NCBI GenBank assembly: GCA_030704615.1
Contig: CM060731.1
Coordinates: forward strand, 12,586,001-12,650,000
From: Takakia lepidozioides
Lineage: Eukaryota; Streptophyta; Takakiopsida; Takakiales; Takakiaceae
Reading direction: 5' to 3'
DNA: 64,000 nt
Part shown: one piece after another, positions 47,101-59,264 of the stretch
How positions within the stretch are numbered: position 1 is the first letter of the stretch
How the letters are laid out: each line of letters starts with the position of its first letter
Notes under the pieces: generated by a model
The model's database searches: none
What the model was told of the DNA's origin: nothing
The model's input: only the letters and a program-made list of their open reading frames with translations
Translations under genes and position numbers: made by a program

Positions 47101-48862
47101 CTGGACACTCTTGGAGTTGAATTGAAGTAGTCACAGTAACTTCTTTTCTCTCTCTCTCAGGGGATTTGTTGGTCCCATCAGGCAACATCATCAACACATC
47201 TGAGCCCCCCCACTCATCATCCTTCACCCCACCGTACCGAGTGTTAGTTCCTGGGCTCTCTCAACCAGTAATACATTTTCTGTGGTGGCTCCTCCATTAA
47301 TCTCAGCTTATCCATTTATGATTGTGTCTGTCCTGGTACATATGAATCTTCCTCTCTTATCTCTCTCTCTCCCTCTCTCTAGTTTCAACATTGCAAGCTA
47401 CACAGATGGAGGGTTGAGTACAATTTCTGGCCAGGTGGGTGATCGGGTGTTCCTGGCCTTTACTGCAGCTCCATCTTTCGTGCTGGCTCGGGGTGCCGGC
47501 ACTGCAAGCAAAGGAAAGGCAAGATGACTGGATGTAATACATGTGATGTAAAATACAGATGCTATCTTCAGCTTGGACATGATGGTTTGCGGGCATGAGA
47601 TTTTTTCCATGTTTCAGGACTTGCAGGTGGAGAAATATCATTGGACACAAATGAGTGCTTCTTTCGTACCTGCCTTCCTCTCGCCATATTCTTGCACTGC
47701 TTTACATTCGAACTCCTCAGATAGCCCTGATGGAGTCTGGGATCTGGATTTACTTTCAAGATCATCATGTAAGGCTGGCAAGCGTGAGGCCCGCCTTTGT
47801 GGAAGTATCTCTGGGTTGTGCTGGAAACTCTCTCTGGCACACCCAGCAACCATGCTTGATTGCTCAGTGAATGACAAACTTTGGACCTCAACAATCTCTC
47901 TTCTTGTTTTTTTGTGGACTTTATGAAGTTCCTTTCTTTGTTTCATGACACCTCCCTTGTCCTACTTGATGCCAGCATCTCAGAAGCCCAATTCCTTGTC
48001 TGCACTCTATCTCCAGCTCTTCTACATCGGGAAGGGTCAGGGTGGGCTCACACAACCTGCGGATATAAATTGGTGGATGGGACAACCTGGAGCATGCTGA
48101 TTGCTCGTGCCCTGCTTGCACTAGAGATGACAGACGGGAGATTAGACCGGAGAACAGTTTTTGTTTCACTGTCACCGATATTTTCATTTATTACAGGACA
48201 TCCAACCCCACACTGAGATCTTTCACTATGAGAAACTGAATGCTTGCAGCATATCTATACGAGGCTCTGGACCTTTAGAGAATCTCTTGCTTGTGGGGGG
48301 CCCCACATTCTTGTATCCTGCTTTCTTTCGACCCACAAGCTCCTTGAGCTTTCTGTGGATGTTATAAAGTTTTTCATTCTTTCGCGCTCCCTTCCCCCTC
48401 TCTCTTCCTGGAAATTACTTCACAACAGCTCCCAGTGGGAATGCTCAATGATAAATTTCTCACTACGCATAGGTAATGGTGCATAAAAACTGGGCATGGA
48501 ATTTACTTTCCATTTAGTTGCCATCTATCACTCTCACTCCCTATTTCAGTACCTTCAGCAGGCCGCCGAGTTCTGTCATTCAAGTTTTAGGTGGCGAGGG
48601 AAAGAGAGGGATTGAGAAACTACAAGTTGAAGCTTTTTGCATTTGTGCCAGGTCCAGAGAGCAAGCCTAGCGATTTGAGATCAGTATCCACTATGTCAGA
48701 GCCCATGACAGCTGCCAAGGCAACCCCTGATTCCTTTTTGCGCCGTGAGTCTGTGAGCTCCACTTTTGAGGCAGTGGATGGTCGGTTATTAACTTTCTGA
48801 CTTCCAGGGCATCCTTCCTCCTTCCTTCCTGCATCTGCGCTAACAATGCAGTTTTCAATCAT
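41184..48862 (-). CDS. FBF1: Fas-binding factor 1 homologue (FBF1), transition-fibre coiled-coil protein
   Basis: FBF1 sits on transition fibres that dock basal bodies and gates entry to cilia. Minus-strand exons: 48,862-48,624; 47,878-47,670; 47,501-47,404; 47,221-46,762; 46,340-46,195; 45,575-45,450; 45,176-44,946; 44,787-44,572; 44,209-44,144; 43,913-43,683; 43,446-43,336; 43,169-43,047; 42,629-42,512; 42,290-42,133; 41,793-41,668; 41,396-41,184. Phases agree and give about 956 residues (human about 1,130). N-terminal landmarks: DIVDTDLKSLGLL, like the Asp-rich FBF1 start, and SDFGGYQPSIL followed by RRSPVAGRRK, matching the family's FGAYQP...SRR block. The rest is coiled coil (EREKLANETKKLQDENIALK, ELERAREMAAEIAQEVEEG). 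The start is the first in-frame ATG; an upstream exon is possible. The 47,221 acceptor is weak and may really lie at 47,250. The last exon may continue. Confidence 0.8.
46415..46660 (+). repeat. Family C-B repeat plus LINE A terminus in an FBF1 intron
   Basis: CTGCATGAGCCGTTAACTC (C end) at 46,418 leads into the B core CATAAGCTCTTTGAGC at about 46,518, then a TC run. Next comes a LINE A terminus (CAAACTGGGCATGGGGTC, GGCCACAAGGCTAC, CTTATGAGTAC) at 46,585-46,650. All are plus strand, antisense to FBF1, between exons 46,762 and 46,340. Confidence 0.75.
47985..48405 (+). repeat. Family C-B repeat in FBF1 intron 1
   Basis: The C block (47,990-48,130) matches 6,515-6,650. The B core (CCCACAAGCTCCTTGAGC, then GTGGATGTTATAAAGT) lies at 48,333-48,370, followed by a TC-rich end. 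Antisense to FBF1. Confidence 0.7.
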
Positions 48863-50477
48863 TTCATTGGGGTTGGTAAGCAACTTGAAGCTGAAGAAGA
48901 AAACCTTGCATTTTTACGAGAAAACCAAGGGTTTACCGTCATCTTCAAAAAGGGCATCAATGGAGGCCTGATCTCTTAGATTCGCATGGTGTGCCCCTGT
49001 CAGTGGTGGCGTACCGAGCTGTGCTGAATGTGTGCCATGACCTGCTGAATATACACATGATCACAGTTAATGTTTGCGATCTAGGTGAACTTGTCAAATG
49101 TGGTGCTTCGATATTACGCAGCTTTGTTCAATCTTTCTGGGACTGACTTGGTCATCTGTGGGAATTCCAAACAAGGCCAACACAGATTAGATGCTCTCAC
49201 CTATTAGTCAGTTTGTCATGTGCCTGGTCTTCTTTCTACTTGCCATTTAGTATAGACCTTGGCAACCCTAACTTAATCCTTGTTTGCTATCAATATAATG
49301 GATTCAACACAAAAGGGACTTCTGAAATGCTTGAGCACATGATGAGATGACTGACTGGAGAGCAAAGACATGCTGAGCGAGAGAAAACAGTGATGAAAGC
49401 AATTTATTTTGTCAGCAGGCGCACAAGTACAGAGAGAGAGAGAGGGCATGAGGAGGCGAGGGGATTAGAATGATAGGTTGTGACAGATTTGTGACCTTCG
49501 GCCCTGATACACAAACCCGCCCAGACTGAATGTTGGATTGTTGACGCCAGAGGGAGAGGGAAATGGAGGTAAGAGGTTGCCTGTGAAGGAGGGAGAGGCA
49601 GTGCGAGGTCGAGCAAGTGAGGGTGCATTGGCCAGTGATGACAACGGCATTGCCACTCGAAACTCGCTGCTATATCTCCTATGCAATGCACAGAACCAAA
49701 TATATCACTTCCATGTGTCTACTACAGAAGCAGCATGTATATCTCAGATTGGTATGTGTGAAGAAAACATGTAGAAATGGCTCACAGTGGGACAAGGGCA
49801 GTGTGAGAAGAGGCATATGAGGCCCTTTGAGCTAAAATCAAAGTACCCTTCCACCCTTATCACTGTTTAATTCTATATTTGAGAAATGGTTGGTGGGAGA
49901 AAATATCAGGCCGGAGTAGTTTCAGGAATTTGTAAGATCCTCAGAAGAAAGCCCTTATGGCTATACTCAGCCCATGGCAAAACGGTGCCAGCCATAGCAC
50001 AGTGGTAAGGCTCCTTAAGTACTTTCTGATTTTTAATCCTTGTGCCTTCATGTTTGGATGACTTAGGCCACAAACAAGCAAAGCAGACTATGAACCAAGA
50101 TGAGAGACACAGACAGATTAGAGCATCAGATGTTGCTTGTTGCTACCAGCAAGGTAGCTTGCACTCAAGAAAGTCTCACCATAAGGAGGGATGCCTAAAA
50201 CTAGCGGGTTTTGCACAGGTCAGCAGGCAAGGGGTTGTCATCGTCATGCATGCAAACAACAGCCAGGCATAATCCTGTGGCATGTGCCATCTCAATGTAC
50301 TGTTTATCAGCATAATGCCTAGAAAGTGAGCACTTGCAATAGGGAACCAAAACCTGTTGGCTCAGCAAACCTGGTGCTGTCACAGGAACGTTGGCCAACT
50401 CCTGAAGATGTTTATCTTTTGATCAGTATCTTACAATTGAAAGGACAACAGTAGATGAATACAACAATGTATACACC

Positions 50478-50524
<47 letters not shown>

Positions 50525-53500
50525 GGGTACTAAACATAACAGACTTCCATGAGTTAGGCAGACACATACAAGTTGTATTGCTGTAAATGACATACATGGC
50601 GTGTCTGTGCTTACTTATCCTGGACCAGATAGCTGGGAACACTCAATTCGACAAAACTGCAGTTTTCACAATGCTTCAAACCTCAGAAAGCCTTGTGCAC
50701 AGATGGTCAACCCCTCCTCTCCCCTGACTCCATGCCTCCTATGCGTTCAAACAGGTCCGAAGTGCTCAGTGCTCTCTCTCTAACTCCGTGCTGCCTACCC
50801 CATTCTCTCCTTGAGATACTTTGCCTCTCTTGGCGCCTCTTGGGCATGGATATTTCAGAAGTGCTCTTTGCTGCCCCACCTACCAAATCCTGTCCTCTTG
50901 GCTTTCGGTGGACATTATAAAGCTCCTCTCTCGCTCTCCCTGCCCCTGATACTCTACCTGTGCTCAGTGCTTCCAATCAAATACTCTCTTTCTCTTTCCG
51001 TGTCTCTCTCTTGGTGGGTCTGGCTATGAGGGAATGGTCCCCTCTTCATCTCTCAGCCTCCGGGCCTGCTGCCCCTGTCACTAACGGTACTAACGGTGTG
51101 CCCCAGGCCCGGGAATCCTGTTTAAGGAACCGCATGAGTTAACCCAACTATTACCAATCAACAAATGCAGTGATTAGAGTGAAGAGCCCTGTATGAAAAG
51201 CCCCATCAAAGCAGAGAGAGAACCTCATGCTGCTCCAGGTGATGGATGAAATGAAACCCACCGGCCTTAGAAAAGAGAGAATCTGTCTGTGACGAGGACT
51301 GAGGCTCCTAATTGTGTGCTGGGGCTTTGTCTCTTCCTTTTCGGCCTTGTGGGTCATGCATTCTAGCCATGATTGTTCTTAGGGTAGTGGGTCCGTTTTT
51401 TGCGTTGTTTCTGTCTCCCTGCTCTGCCTCTCCGTGCTGCTGTCGGTTGTTGGGCTCGAATCTGTAAGGCTTCTTGCGGGTCCATGTCTAGTGGGTCGAG
51501 TGTCAATATTGAAGGGACTTAGCGCAGACGCACAAGACACAATTTTGAAAGGGGGTTTGCTAAGGCTAGTGATCAAAGAGAGAGAAGACTCCGGCCGAAG
51601 CCACTTCACCTTTCGGGCCCCTCTTTCGGAGGTGGGAGGACAGTGATCAAGTAGGTGTGATTGTCATTCTACAGTGTAGATCACCCTCCTCTGCCTCCCC
51701 CTTCTGCCCCGTGTCTGACTGAAGAGTGAGAAGAGGCGAACAGATGAAGCTCGGGTGGCCGGTACTGCTGTCCTTTGTAGGAGCACTATGGAAGAGGTTG
51801 CAGCTGTGGATTCGAACCTGCATCACGATTGCAAGCATCGTCGCGGACGGGCTTCACCAGGGGGACGTCAGATCCGGTCACCTAGCTTGAACCCCCTTGT
51901 ATAATCGTCTTCACCTTAATTCACCTCTAGTTTTGTGCTGGCTCTATCTTCTAGATGGGGAATGTCACTTTGAGCTTGCAATATATCATGTTCTCAAACT
52001 TTTCAGTATTGTTTACGGTGGAAGTTGCCTGATCATGGAAGGGAGATAGCGAGTGGAGCGAACAAATTTTACTAGTCGTAGATCTTTGTGCTCCAATTTC
52101 GTTACGTTTGATGCGTAAGGATGTTATTGTACAGCTTATCTAGTCTCGAACATTGCTAGTGATGAGCCTGGTCTGATTGTTTTTTGTCGAGAGGTAGCAT
52201 GCGCAGCAGAAGGATGACTCGTTGAGACCGAGTAATGGCCCTCTAGCTCTGGAGTATGAATGGCAAGTGCATGGGAGTTACTTTGATAATTTGCTCTGGA
52301 CAATGGAATCAGCTGGGATCGGTGGCCATACTAAAGGATTTGCTCACTTTCCCCTGAGTGTCCCTCAATTTCGTCAACAGTTTGTTGTTCAGCCAGTAAA
52401 ACAGTGTCTGACTGGTACATGATTAGTCTTCTTTTGAAAGGCAGGGCAATTCCCAGCCATGGTGGGAGATCTGAAGGAGTGTGGGGAGGTTGGTGGGTCA
52501 CATGATGTTGTGCTTGTTGGGGCACATATGGAAAGCTGTGCTGCTTACCAGAGAGCAAAAAGGGGTAAGACAATGCTATTGCTGGAACAGTCTGATATCT
52601 CCATCAGAGGTTCATCACATGGGGAATCCAGACTCAGTCGGGCATTATATTTGAAGATTATATGATGAGGGAGGATTACAACATTTGGGAGGAAGCAGAT
52701 AATGATGCTGGCTACATGGGTGTGGACAGGCCACTTGGATTTCAGGCCCTGTGACAGTTGGAGCCTTCAAGCAGAAATTTTATCTTTACATAATGAGAGG
52801 ATTACACACAAGTTCCCCAAGATTTCAGCTCAGTTTTGCCAATCAAGTTGCCAGAAAACTGTCTTGCTGTACATACTCCTCAGGAAGGGACCATCCAAGC
52901 TTCGTAGACAGTAGCATTGTTCCAAGCCCTGGCTGGCAAGCACGGGACAGTACTGACATAGCAAAAAAACTGAGGGTACCACCGAATTGGAGACTGCCAG
53001 AAGGGTCAGATGTTATTCTGGTTGGAACTGGCCGGGGTGCTACTTGTGGACAGACATGTGTCATAGCAGTAGGTTCCTGGACTGTCCAACTTGTCAAAGT
53101 TTTTCAGGCTTGGAACTACCAACCGAATCATTACACACATCTGTGGCCTCTGGGGAGGTCAGAAATCTGCCTGTGATATTGTCTGTGTAGCCCGGGGTTT
53201 TCCTGTCTTGACTATGGCAACCCTCTCATCGATGGATTCTGTGAGTTTCGAGAGCTGATCAAATGCTGTGTCCGTTGTGGCCAACCATCCACGATGGATG
53301 GTCTTCAGGGTGTTGTCAGCCCAGGCTAGAGGCACATTTCAGTAAGGTCTGAGGCTGCCATTATGCCTGAGGATGCACGTATTCAATGACTCCTGATGGT
53401 TGTTGGTCCAGCACTCAGGTGCCCGCTTCCAAAGTTTTGGATGCAAAGGCAGGGACCTTATTACAGAATGGAAGGGAGAAATTGGAAGAATAGAAAGCAG

Positions 53501-55353
53501 GCAGTAAGTTTTCCCTGATGCCTGAGGCCACTGACAATATGAGTTAGAAGCCTTCATCCAAAATGGTGTTGAAATTCCAGGCAACACAAACAAAGAGCCG
53601 CCCTAGAATGGGAACAGTGGGATTGGACTATCCGGCATGGTTTGTGGAGGGGATCTTTTGTGTATCACATGATGGTCGATCTGGCTCTCTTTTGGGCAGT
53701 TTGCAAGAACTCACCCGGAGGTTTTTGAGTCTCAGGTGCAGCCGGTGTCACAAACCTTTGTTCAGGGATTATCTCGATTGTCTCATGGTATCCTTGTAAA
53801 TGTATTCAAACTATGACTCTGTCATTCAAAGAGCATGGACTACATGGTGTGAAATTCAGTACAGATAGAGAACCCGAGTTTTTGAGCATTCATTAACAAT
53901 ATGAGTTGTTCTATACCCATCTGCACTTCATAGAATTTGTGGACAATAATGGTTGGCATCACACCCCCTCCTGGAAACTGAGATCAGGCATGGCCTCCTC
54001 ATGTTGCAGCCGGAACCAGGACTTGTTCAATCATCAGCAGCTTGGTTTCTCCCGCAGCTTCTTCTGCAGTTCAGTGGTGGGTGAGCTTCATCCTCTGCTT
54101 GTTGTGAGGGGATTAGGCCTCTTCACCCTTGCAACCATGGTCATGTCTACCTCCTCACCTCCCTCATTAGCTTGGCATTTGAGGCTTATGGATCTTTGTT
54201 GATGTCTTTCACCTCAAATTTCTACCTCAGCTTGTTTTGGCCGCATAAGAGTTTAGAGGTCAGCTCTGTGGGCAATGATTAGTGTCCACTCCACACACTG
54301 ACAAATCCAGTGACGTGGAAGTCATCTGTAACTTGCCTTGACAATGTGATTTAACCAAGTTTTAGTATAACAACCAGTCCACAAAACTGCCAGAGTAGTA
54401 GACATCGGGCAGTTTGGTATTATATCGCTATAATTATATTATAAAAGGCATCTGTCTAATCTACAGCTCTGTTGAATAAATAACACAACAAGCACACAAT
54501 TGGGCTTGAAGTTCCAACAGCTGTCCCACAAGCCTTCACCTGGAAGAGATGATTTGGCTTTGCAAACTTGTCGTGACTTTAACAGAAAGTTTGACAAATT
54601 AGTATACAGTGGAGCCTTTGCCTCTATTTAATTCATGTGTCATAATCCCTTATATGTTGTCCTCTCGCATTGCTATGAGGGGAGCCCAACTTAAACAGTT
54701 AGTGCACTCACCATTAACTGAAACTCGATAGCCTTAACTGCAAAATTGGGCCCTACTGTTTGTGCACACCTTCAATTATTTAATGGGTGTAACTAACTGG
54801 AATTAGGCCCCATTATCTTCACAGCCCTACTTCACATTTCCTTCTTCTTAACCTGTGTTCGTCTCCCTCTTTCTGGTCTCTCACTTTGTCCTTCTCTCCC
54901 ATTCTACCTTTGTGCTTCTCCTGTAAGCGGGCCCCCTAACCAAACTAAGTAGCTGGATTTTACACTGTTGTCTTTGAAGCATGTGGGCAGAAGAGTAGTA
55001 TATACCTTCAAAAATATTATGTGGCATACAGACACATGCTATGTTCTCTTTGCTCTTTCCTCCATCTCCTAGTGTGTGGAGTTGCACACCTGCACGAGGT
55101 TAGCAAGAAAGACTAATATGCAACCAATTTGGTGTAATTCATACAACAAGCATCAGGCTTAATCTGCTCACCAACGCCTAGAGTCATAGACCCACAGAAG
55201 CATGTCCATGACGTATCCTCTCCCCCCCTCTCTCTCTCCAGTGTACACCATGAGCCCCATCCATCGACAGCACGAGTTGGGGAGGTGGGTGGTCCAGCAA
55301 TTCACCCTAGTAGCACCTCAATCACCACAAAACACCCTCTAGTACAGAGGCAG
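48863..55353. other. Long spacer between FBF1 and the COI1/TIR1-like gene
   Basis: No intact gene recognised in 6.5 kb. A minus-strand frame at 49,465-49,686 (SFTGNLLPPFPSPSGVNNP) might be a leader exon of FBF1 but is unproven. A weak family B fragment lies at 50,870-50,945. A minus-strand frame near 53,190-53,335 (DNTLKTIHRGWLATTD, AFDQLSKLTESIDERV) looks like eroded coding sequence of unknown origin. The stretch 54,250-54,900 is AT-rich and empty. Confidence 0.45.
50480..50521. repeat. (GA)21 microsatellite
   Basis: An uninterrupted run of GA dinucleotides. No LINE A terminus flanks it, unlike several other TC/GA tracts here. Confidence 0.95.
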
Positions 55354-58300
55354 TCATTCATCTACCTCGTCGATTATTGTACTTGGGCACAAAAATTCCT
55401 CATTGGAGAGGCATGTGTTGAAATCCTTGCCAACATGGCTGATGTTGTATGGAAGATCCTTCCGGGGGGGTGCAACTGATCCGTATGCAATGAGCTGCCA
55501 GGGTACAAGGGTGCCATCGGCGTTGATGCTCTCCATCACAACCTCCACAATAAGGTCTGGGCGTTGTGCCAAAAGCCTCACACCTTGTGTTGTGACCTTG
55601 CAAGCTTGCACCCACAAGGATCTCAAGCATGGGCAGCCAAGTGCGAGCATGGCCATACCTGCACCATTGTCAATGACAGAGGTGAGACTTGCTCACTCTA
55701 ATATGGAACTCCTACAGATATTGATAGAGATATCAAAGAGGCTTTTCCTCATAAATAAAATCGAATCTCCTAACAAAACCGTGGAGGCAAGACACATACT
55801 CGAATCCCCAAATGGGCAATGTCGAAGCTCTAGCTTCCGTAGCTTCACACAGCCAACAGCTATGAAGGCAAGGCCTGCGTCGCTGAACCCACAATTGGTG
55901 AGAGTGATGATGTGCAGGTTGCCTCCATACTCGCCAATATGACGCATACCCTCATCGTTGATCACCGAATTGGACAGCCCAAATCTGCTGAAGCATAGTG
56001 CTAGTCTCCGTGCCTTTGGACACTGCATCAAAATTGCCTTGATTCCATCATTCAGTGTTGACTTCCCTTCAAGTTCAATAACCTGCAGGAGAAGTGCATC
56101 AAAATAAAGTGTCAGAGGATGCCTGCACTTGGAGGTTCAGAACCCATCCTGATATCTTTGCATGACAGCTAAAACTGTGTTCCCAAGCTCAGAATACTTT
56201 TCTGTATTCCCAATTGTTTTTCTAAAGACCTGTACTGTATCCTCATTGTAAATTGGAATCCCTGTCGCTCAACCTCACCCCTCCCCTTTTCCAACCCTCA
56301 CAACAAGCTACCTGTAACGCACAAAACTACACTGTTTCCTCTAGTAAACAACATACACGCACACTGATACAAGCAAGACTTAGAGGATTAGGACAGGAAA
56401 CAGACAGGGTGAGATGGGTTGTATTTTTGAACAAGGCAGATGCGGATGTCCTTGAGGTCAGGGCAGTTGATCGCAAGTGTTTCAAGAGCTTCATTGGTCA
56501 TGTCAGCTGCATAGATGATAATCTTTTCAAGCAAACTGCAACCCTTGGCCACTGCCATGAGTCCATGTTGTGAAACAAAGCCTGCATCGTCTTGCTGGAC
56601 CACCAGCCTTCTCATCAGCTTGCAGCAGCTACCAAGAACTTGGAGCCCGCTGTCCCCGATGATGTCTGTGGCCTGGAAACAGTAACCGTCAATCAGTACA
56701 TCACCCAATGATGTATCCTGCATGCATGCAGATATAGGCACAACAGGTTGATTCCTCAACACATCTGCAAGGAACAAGAAACATAGGACCAGGACCAGCA
56801 AGCCACCAGCTAAGAACACAATCCAGGAAAGAGGATTAAGTTATGTGAACCCTCTGTCCACACCAAAAAAGCATAGATGCTGCTTTTGAATGTGGAGAAG
56901 ACAGCCAATTGACGTATGAGCCCATGCTGCCTTTTGTGCTGCTCAGCTATAGGTTAATGATTGTGGACCATTCTTTACCTGAAGGTCCTCCAGATTGAAA
57001 CAAGTACTAAGTAATTCACAGACTTCAGCTTCGCCAAGCAAGGCATATGTTAGATCGAGTCTTGTAAGGCGAGACGCTATGGGCATCAACACCCTCACCG
57101 AACCTTCATCAAAGTCCCAAAGCCCTGATATATCTCTCAAGCCCTTGCACCTGCCAAATGCCTCTGCCACCTGGTCGGGATTCTCATCCATTTGCGAGTA
57201 AAGTCTGCAAAGACATAAAGAAGAAGAATACCAACTAAGTAGAGGTAGATACACCAACGATGGCAAATTCACACCACAAATAACATCATCCAAGTAGTAA
57301 CAGCAACAGATGTTGGATGTAACTGCAGCCCAATGCGCACATGAATGAGTGAATTATTCGCACGGTTCCTGGATTGCCATAATATGGAAGAGCAATCCAA
57401 GGAATGACATACAAAAGCAGCCTACACCAGGACAGTTGGCCTTGACTGGCGAAGACATGGTCAAAGACATACATCAATGTGAGAACCTAGTAGAAGCCAG
57501 AGGAGAGATTGAATGGAAGGTCTACACCTGAGCATACTAACTAAATGCATAAAGAGTCCCATATTTAAAAACCAACTTCAATCAACCCATCCACCAACAC
57601 ATCAGGAACTGTAAGACCGAACCACTGATGCATGCAACAACACATGCCAGCAAGAAAAGGAAAGAACAGGAAGAGAAGAAAAAAGTTAATTCTAGCCAAC
57701 CTTCCAGCAGTTGAGGTGACATGAGAGTTACTAAAGGAAGATCAAGACAAACAGGGAACAAAAACCTGGCTATAGCAACAAAAGTGTGACGGCCATGAGC
57801 AAAAAGGGGACCGACCCAATGCCAAGGTGGCAGACAGTATTAGCCGCAGCTTGCAGTATGGGCAACACTCGGTCAACCTGCAAGGATTCAGTCAATCTGA
57901 GGGTATGACAGCGGGTGGCCAGGTTGGCAAGACTATTCATATCAACATCCGCCAATTCTGTGAGTGACATATCTAGCACTTGAAGTGATTTTGCAGTTTC
58001 TGCCAGAGTTGTAAGCCACTGAATAGCCCCATAACTGTGAACTACAGCTTCTGCCAGGTTCAAAAAAATCAAGTTCCTGCAAAACATTTGTGCCACTGGT
58101 TACATCCCACAAGCTGATGCAACCTCTAAATTATCAAGAGCTCTGCTGTGGTTGTAACTATCATAGCAGGGAGAAGCTGCAGACTATGTTTCGTTACGGG
58201 AATAATCTGCTAGAATTCTCTTGCAGGTAACTTGAACCAAATCTGAATATGCAAATCCATAACCACAAACACACCACCTCTGAACTGAGGCTTGAAGTGT

Positions 58301-59264
58301 AAGCTGTCAGTCACTCAAGCTTCGGCAGCACTCATCCTAATGAGTTGACGTGCGGGAGTTCCCCGACCTCTCTGTGCTATTCTCTGCTGGAAAGCCATTC
58401 TATGCTCTTAAGCTTTGAAGCTTGTGGGGGACAGCAAGTTGGATGCCATATATACCTTCCCCTCCCCCACCCGTGACTTGTGCTCTCTTTTAGCCTGGCT
58501 GTTTGTTCTTAGTTTGTTAGGCATTTGTGTTTAAGGAATCTCTTGGCTTCCTGTAAACTTCAAGTTTTATTTCTTTCTTTCTATTTATCCTCCCCATTTC
58601 TTTCCTTCTAAGTACCACTTCTGACTCAAACTCACCAAGTGTTACCCCCTATTCAGAAACTACCCAGTTACAATTAATTTTTTACTCCAGACATGAACAA
58701 ATCTCTTTCTCTGTAGATCTAGGTGGAAGTGACCCACCTGCAAGTCCTGGCAATGGATAGAAGACCTGCAGTGCTGAAACCAATGCATTTTTCCAACTCC
58801 AACGACCGTAAACTCTCTCCACAGACACTCACCAAGAGTGCAATATCAGTATCCGTGATGAACATGCGCTTCAGCCTCAAGTGTGTCAACGTCTTGTAAT
58901 TTCTGGTAAGGATTTCGACCCAAGGAGTGGCGTACGCCCCCCAAAGTTCGGAATGGGGAATGAGTGAGAAATCAACAATCCGAGGTTTGCCTTTAATGGT
59001 GATGGACCGCGCATTGGGAAACCGAGAAGCAAGGGTTAAGGGTCTAATGCCATAGCAATTTGAGACCAGCACTGTGTGTCGTGTGTTGCCCTCCAGATAA
59101 TTTAAGCGCTTGCAGACAAGTGAGATCACATTGCGGTCTTCCGGACGATCGACCAGCTCAATCACCTTCTCCAGGATTTCATCAGGAAACGCCAACAGAT
59201 TGCTAAATGGTTCCTCATTGCAATCCCTTGTCAACCTACCAACCATGCACATGTGGACTGTCAT
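55354..59264 (-). CDS. COI1/TIR1-type F-box leucine-rich-repeat receptor, 6 exons
   Basis: Predicted SCF substrate receptor for a small hormone-like ligand. Minus-strand exons 59,264-58,738; 58,076-57,816; 57,204-56,979; 56,672-56,433; 56,082-55,800; 55,658-55,354 keep phase and give 613 residues (COI1 and TIR1 are about 590). F-box, residues 23-65: FPDEILEKVIELVDRPEDR, SLVCKR. The next block is TIR1-like (NCYGIRP, RFPNARS). GKPRIVDF puts Arg95 and Phe99 at COI1 Arg85/Phe89, where TIR1 has His78. Later repeats are COI1-like: VSQHGLMAVAKGC, IIIYAADMTNEALE (Tyr392 aligns with COI1 Tyr386), DIRI (Arg415 with Arg409). The basic residues of COI1 Arg348 and Arg496 read Gln and Lys. The WGGY motif is WGAY. 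Land-plant COI1 and TIR1 genes usually have two introns; this one has five. Donors at 57,815 and 56,432 are weak. Ligand unknown. Confidence 0.88.

Noticed and set aside
49465-49686. N-terminal exon of FBF1
   Set aside because: Pro/Ser-rich minus-strand frame in the right place, but without a conserved motif or a convincing donor.
52747-53176. A small gene in the FBF1-receptor spacer
   Set aside because: Frames are open, but there is no recognisable domain and no coherent splice structure.
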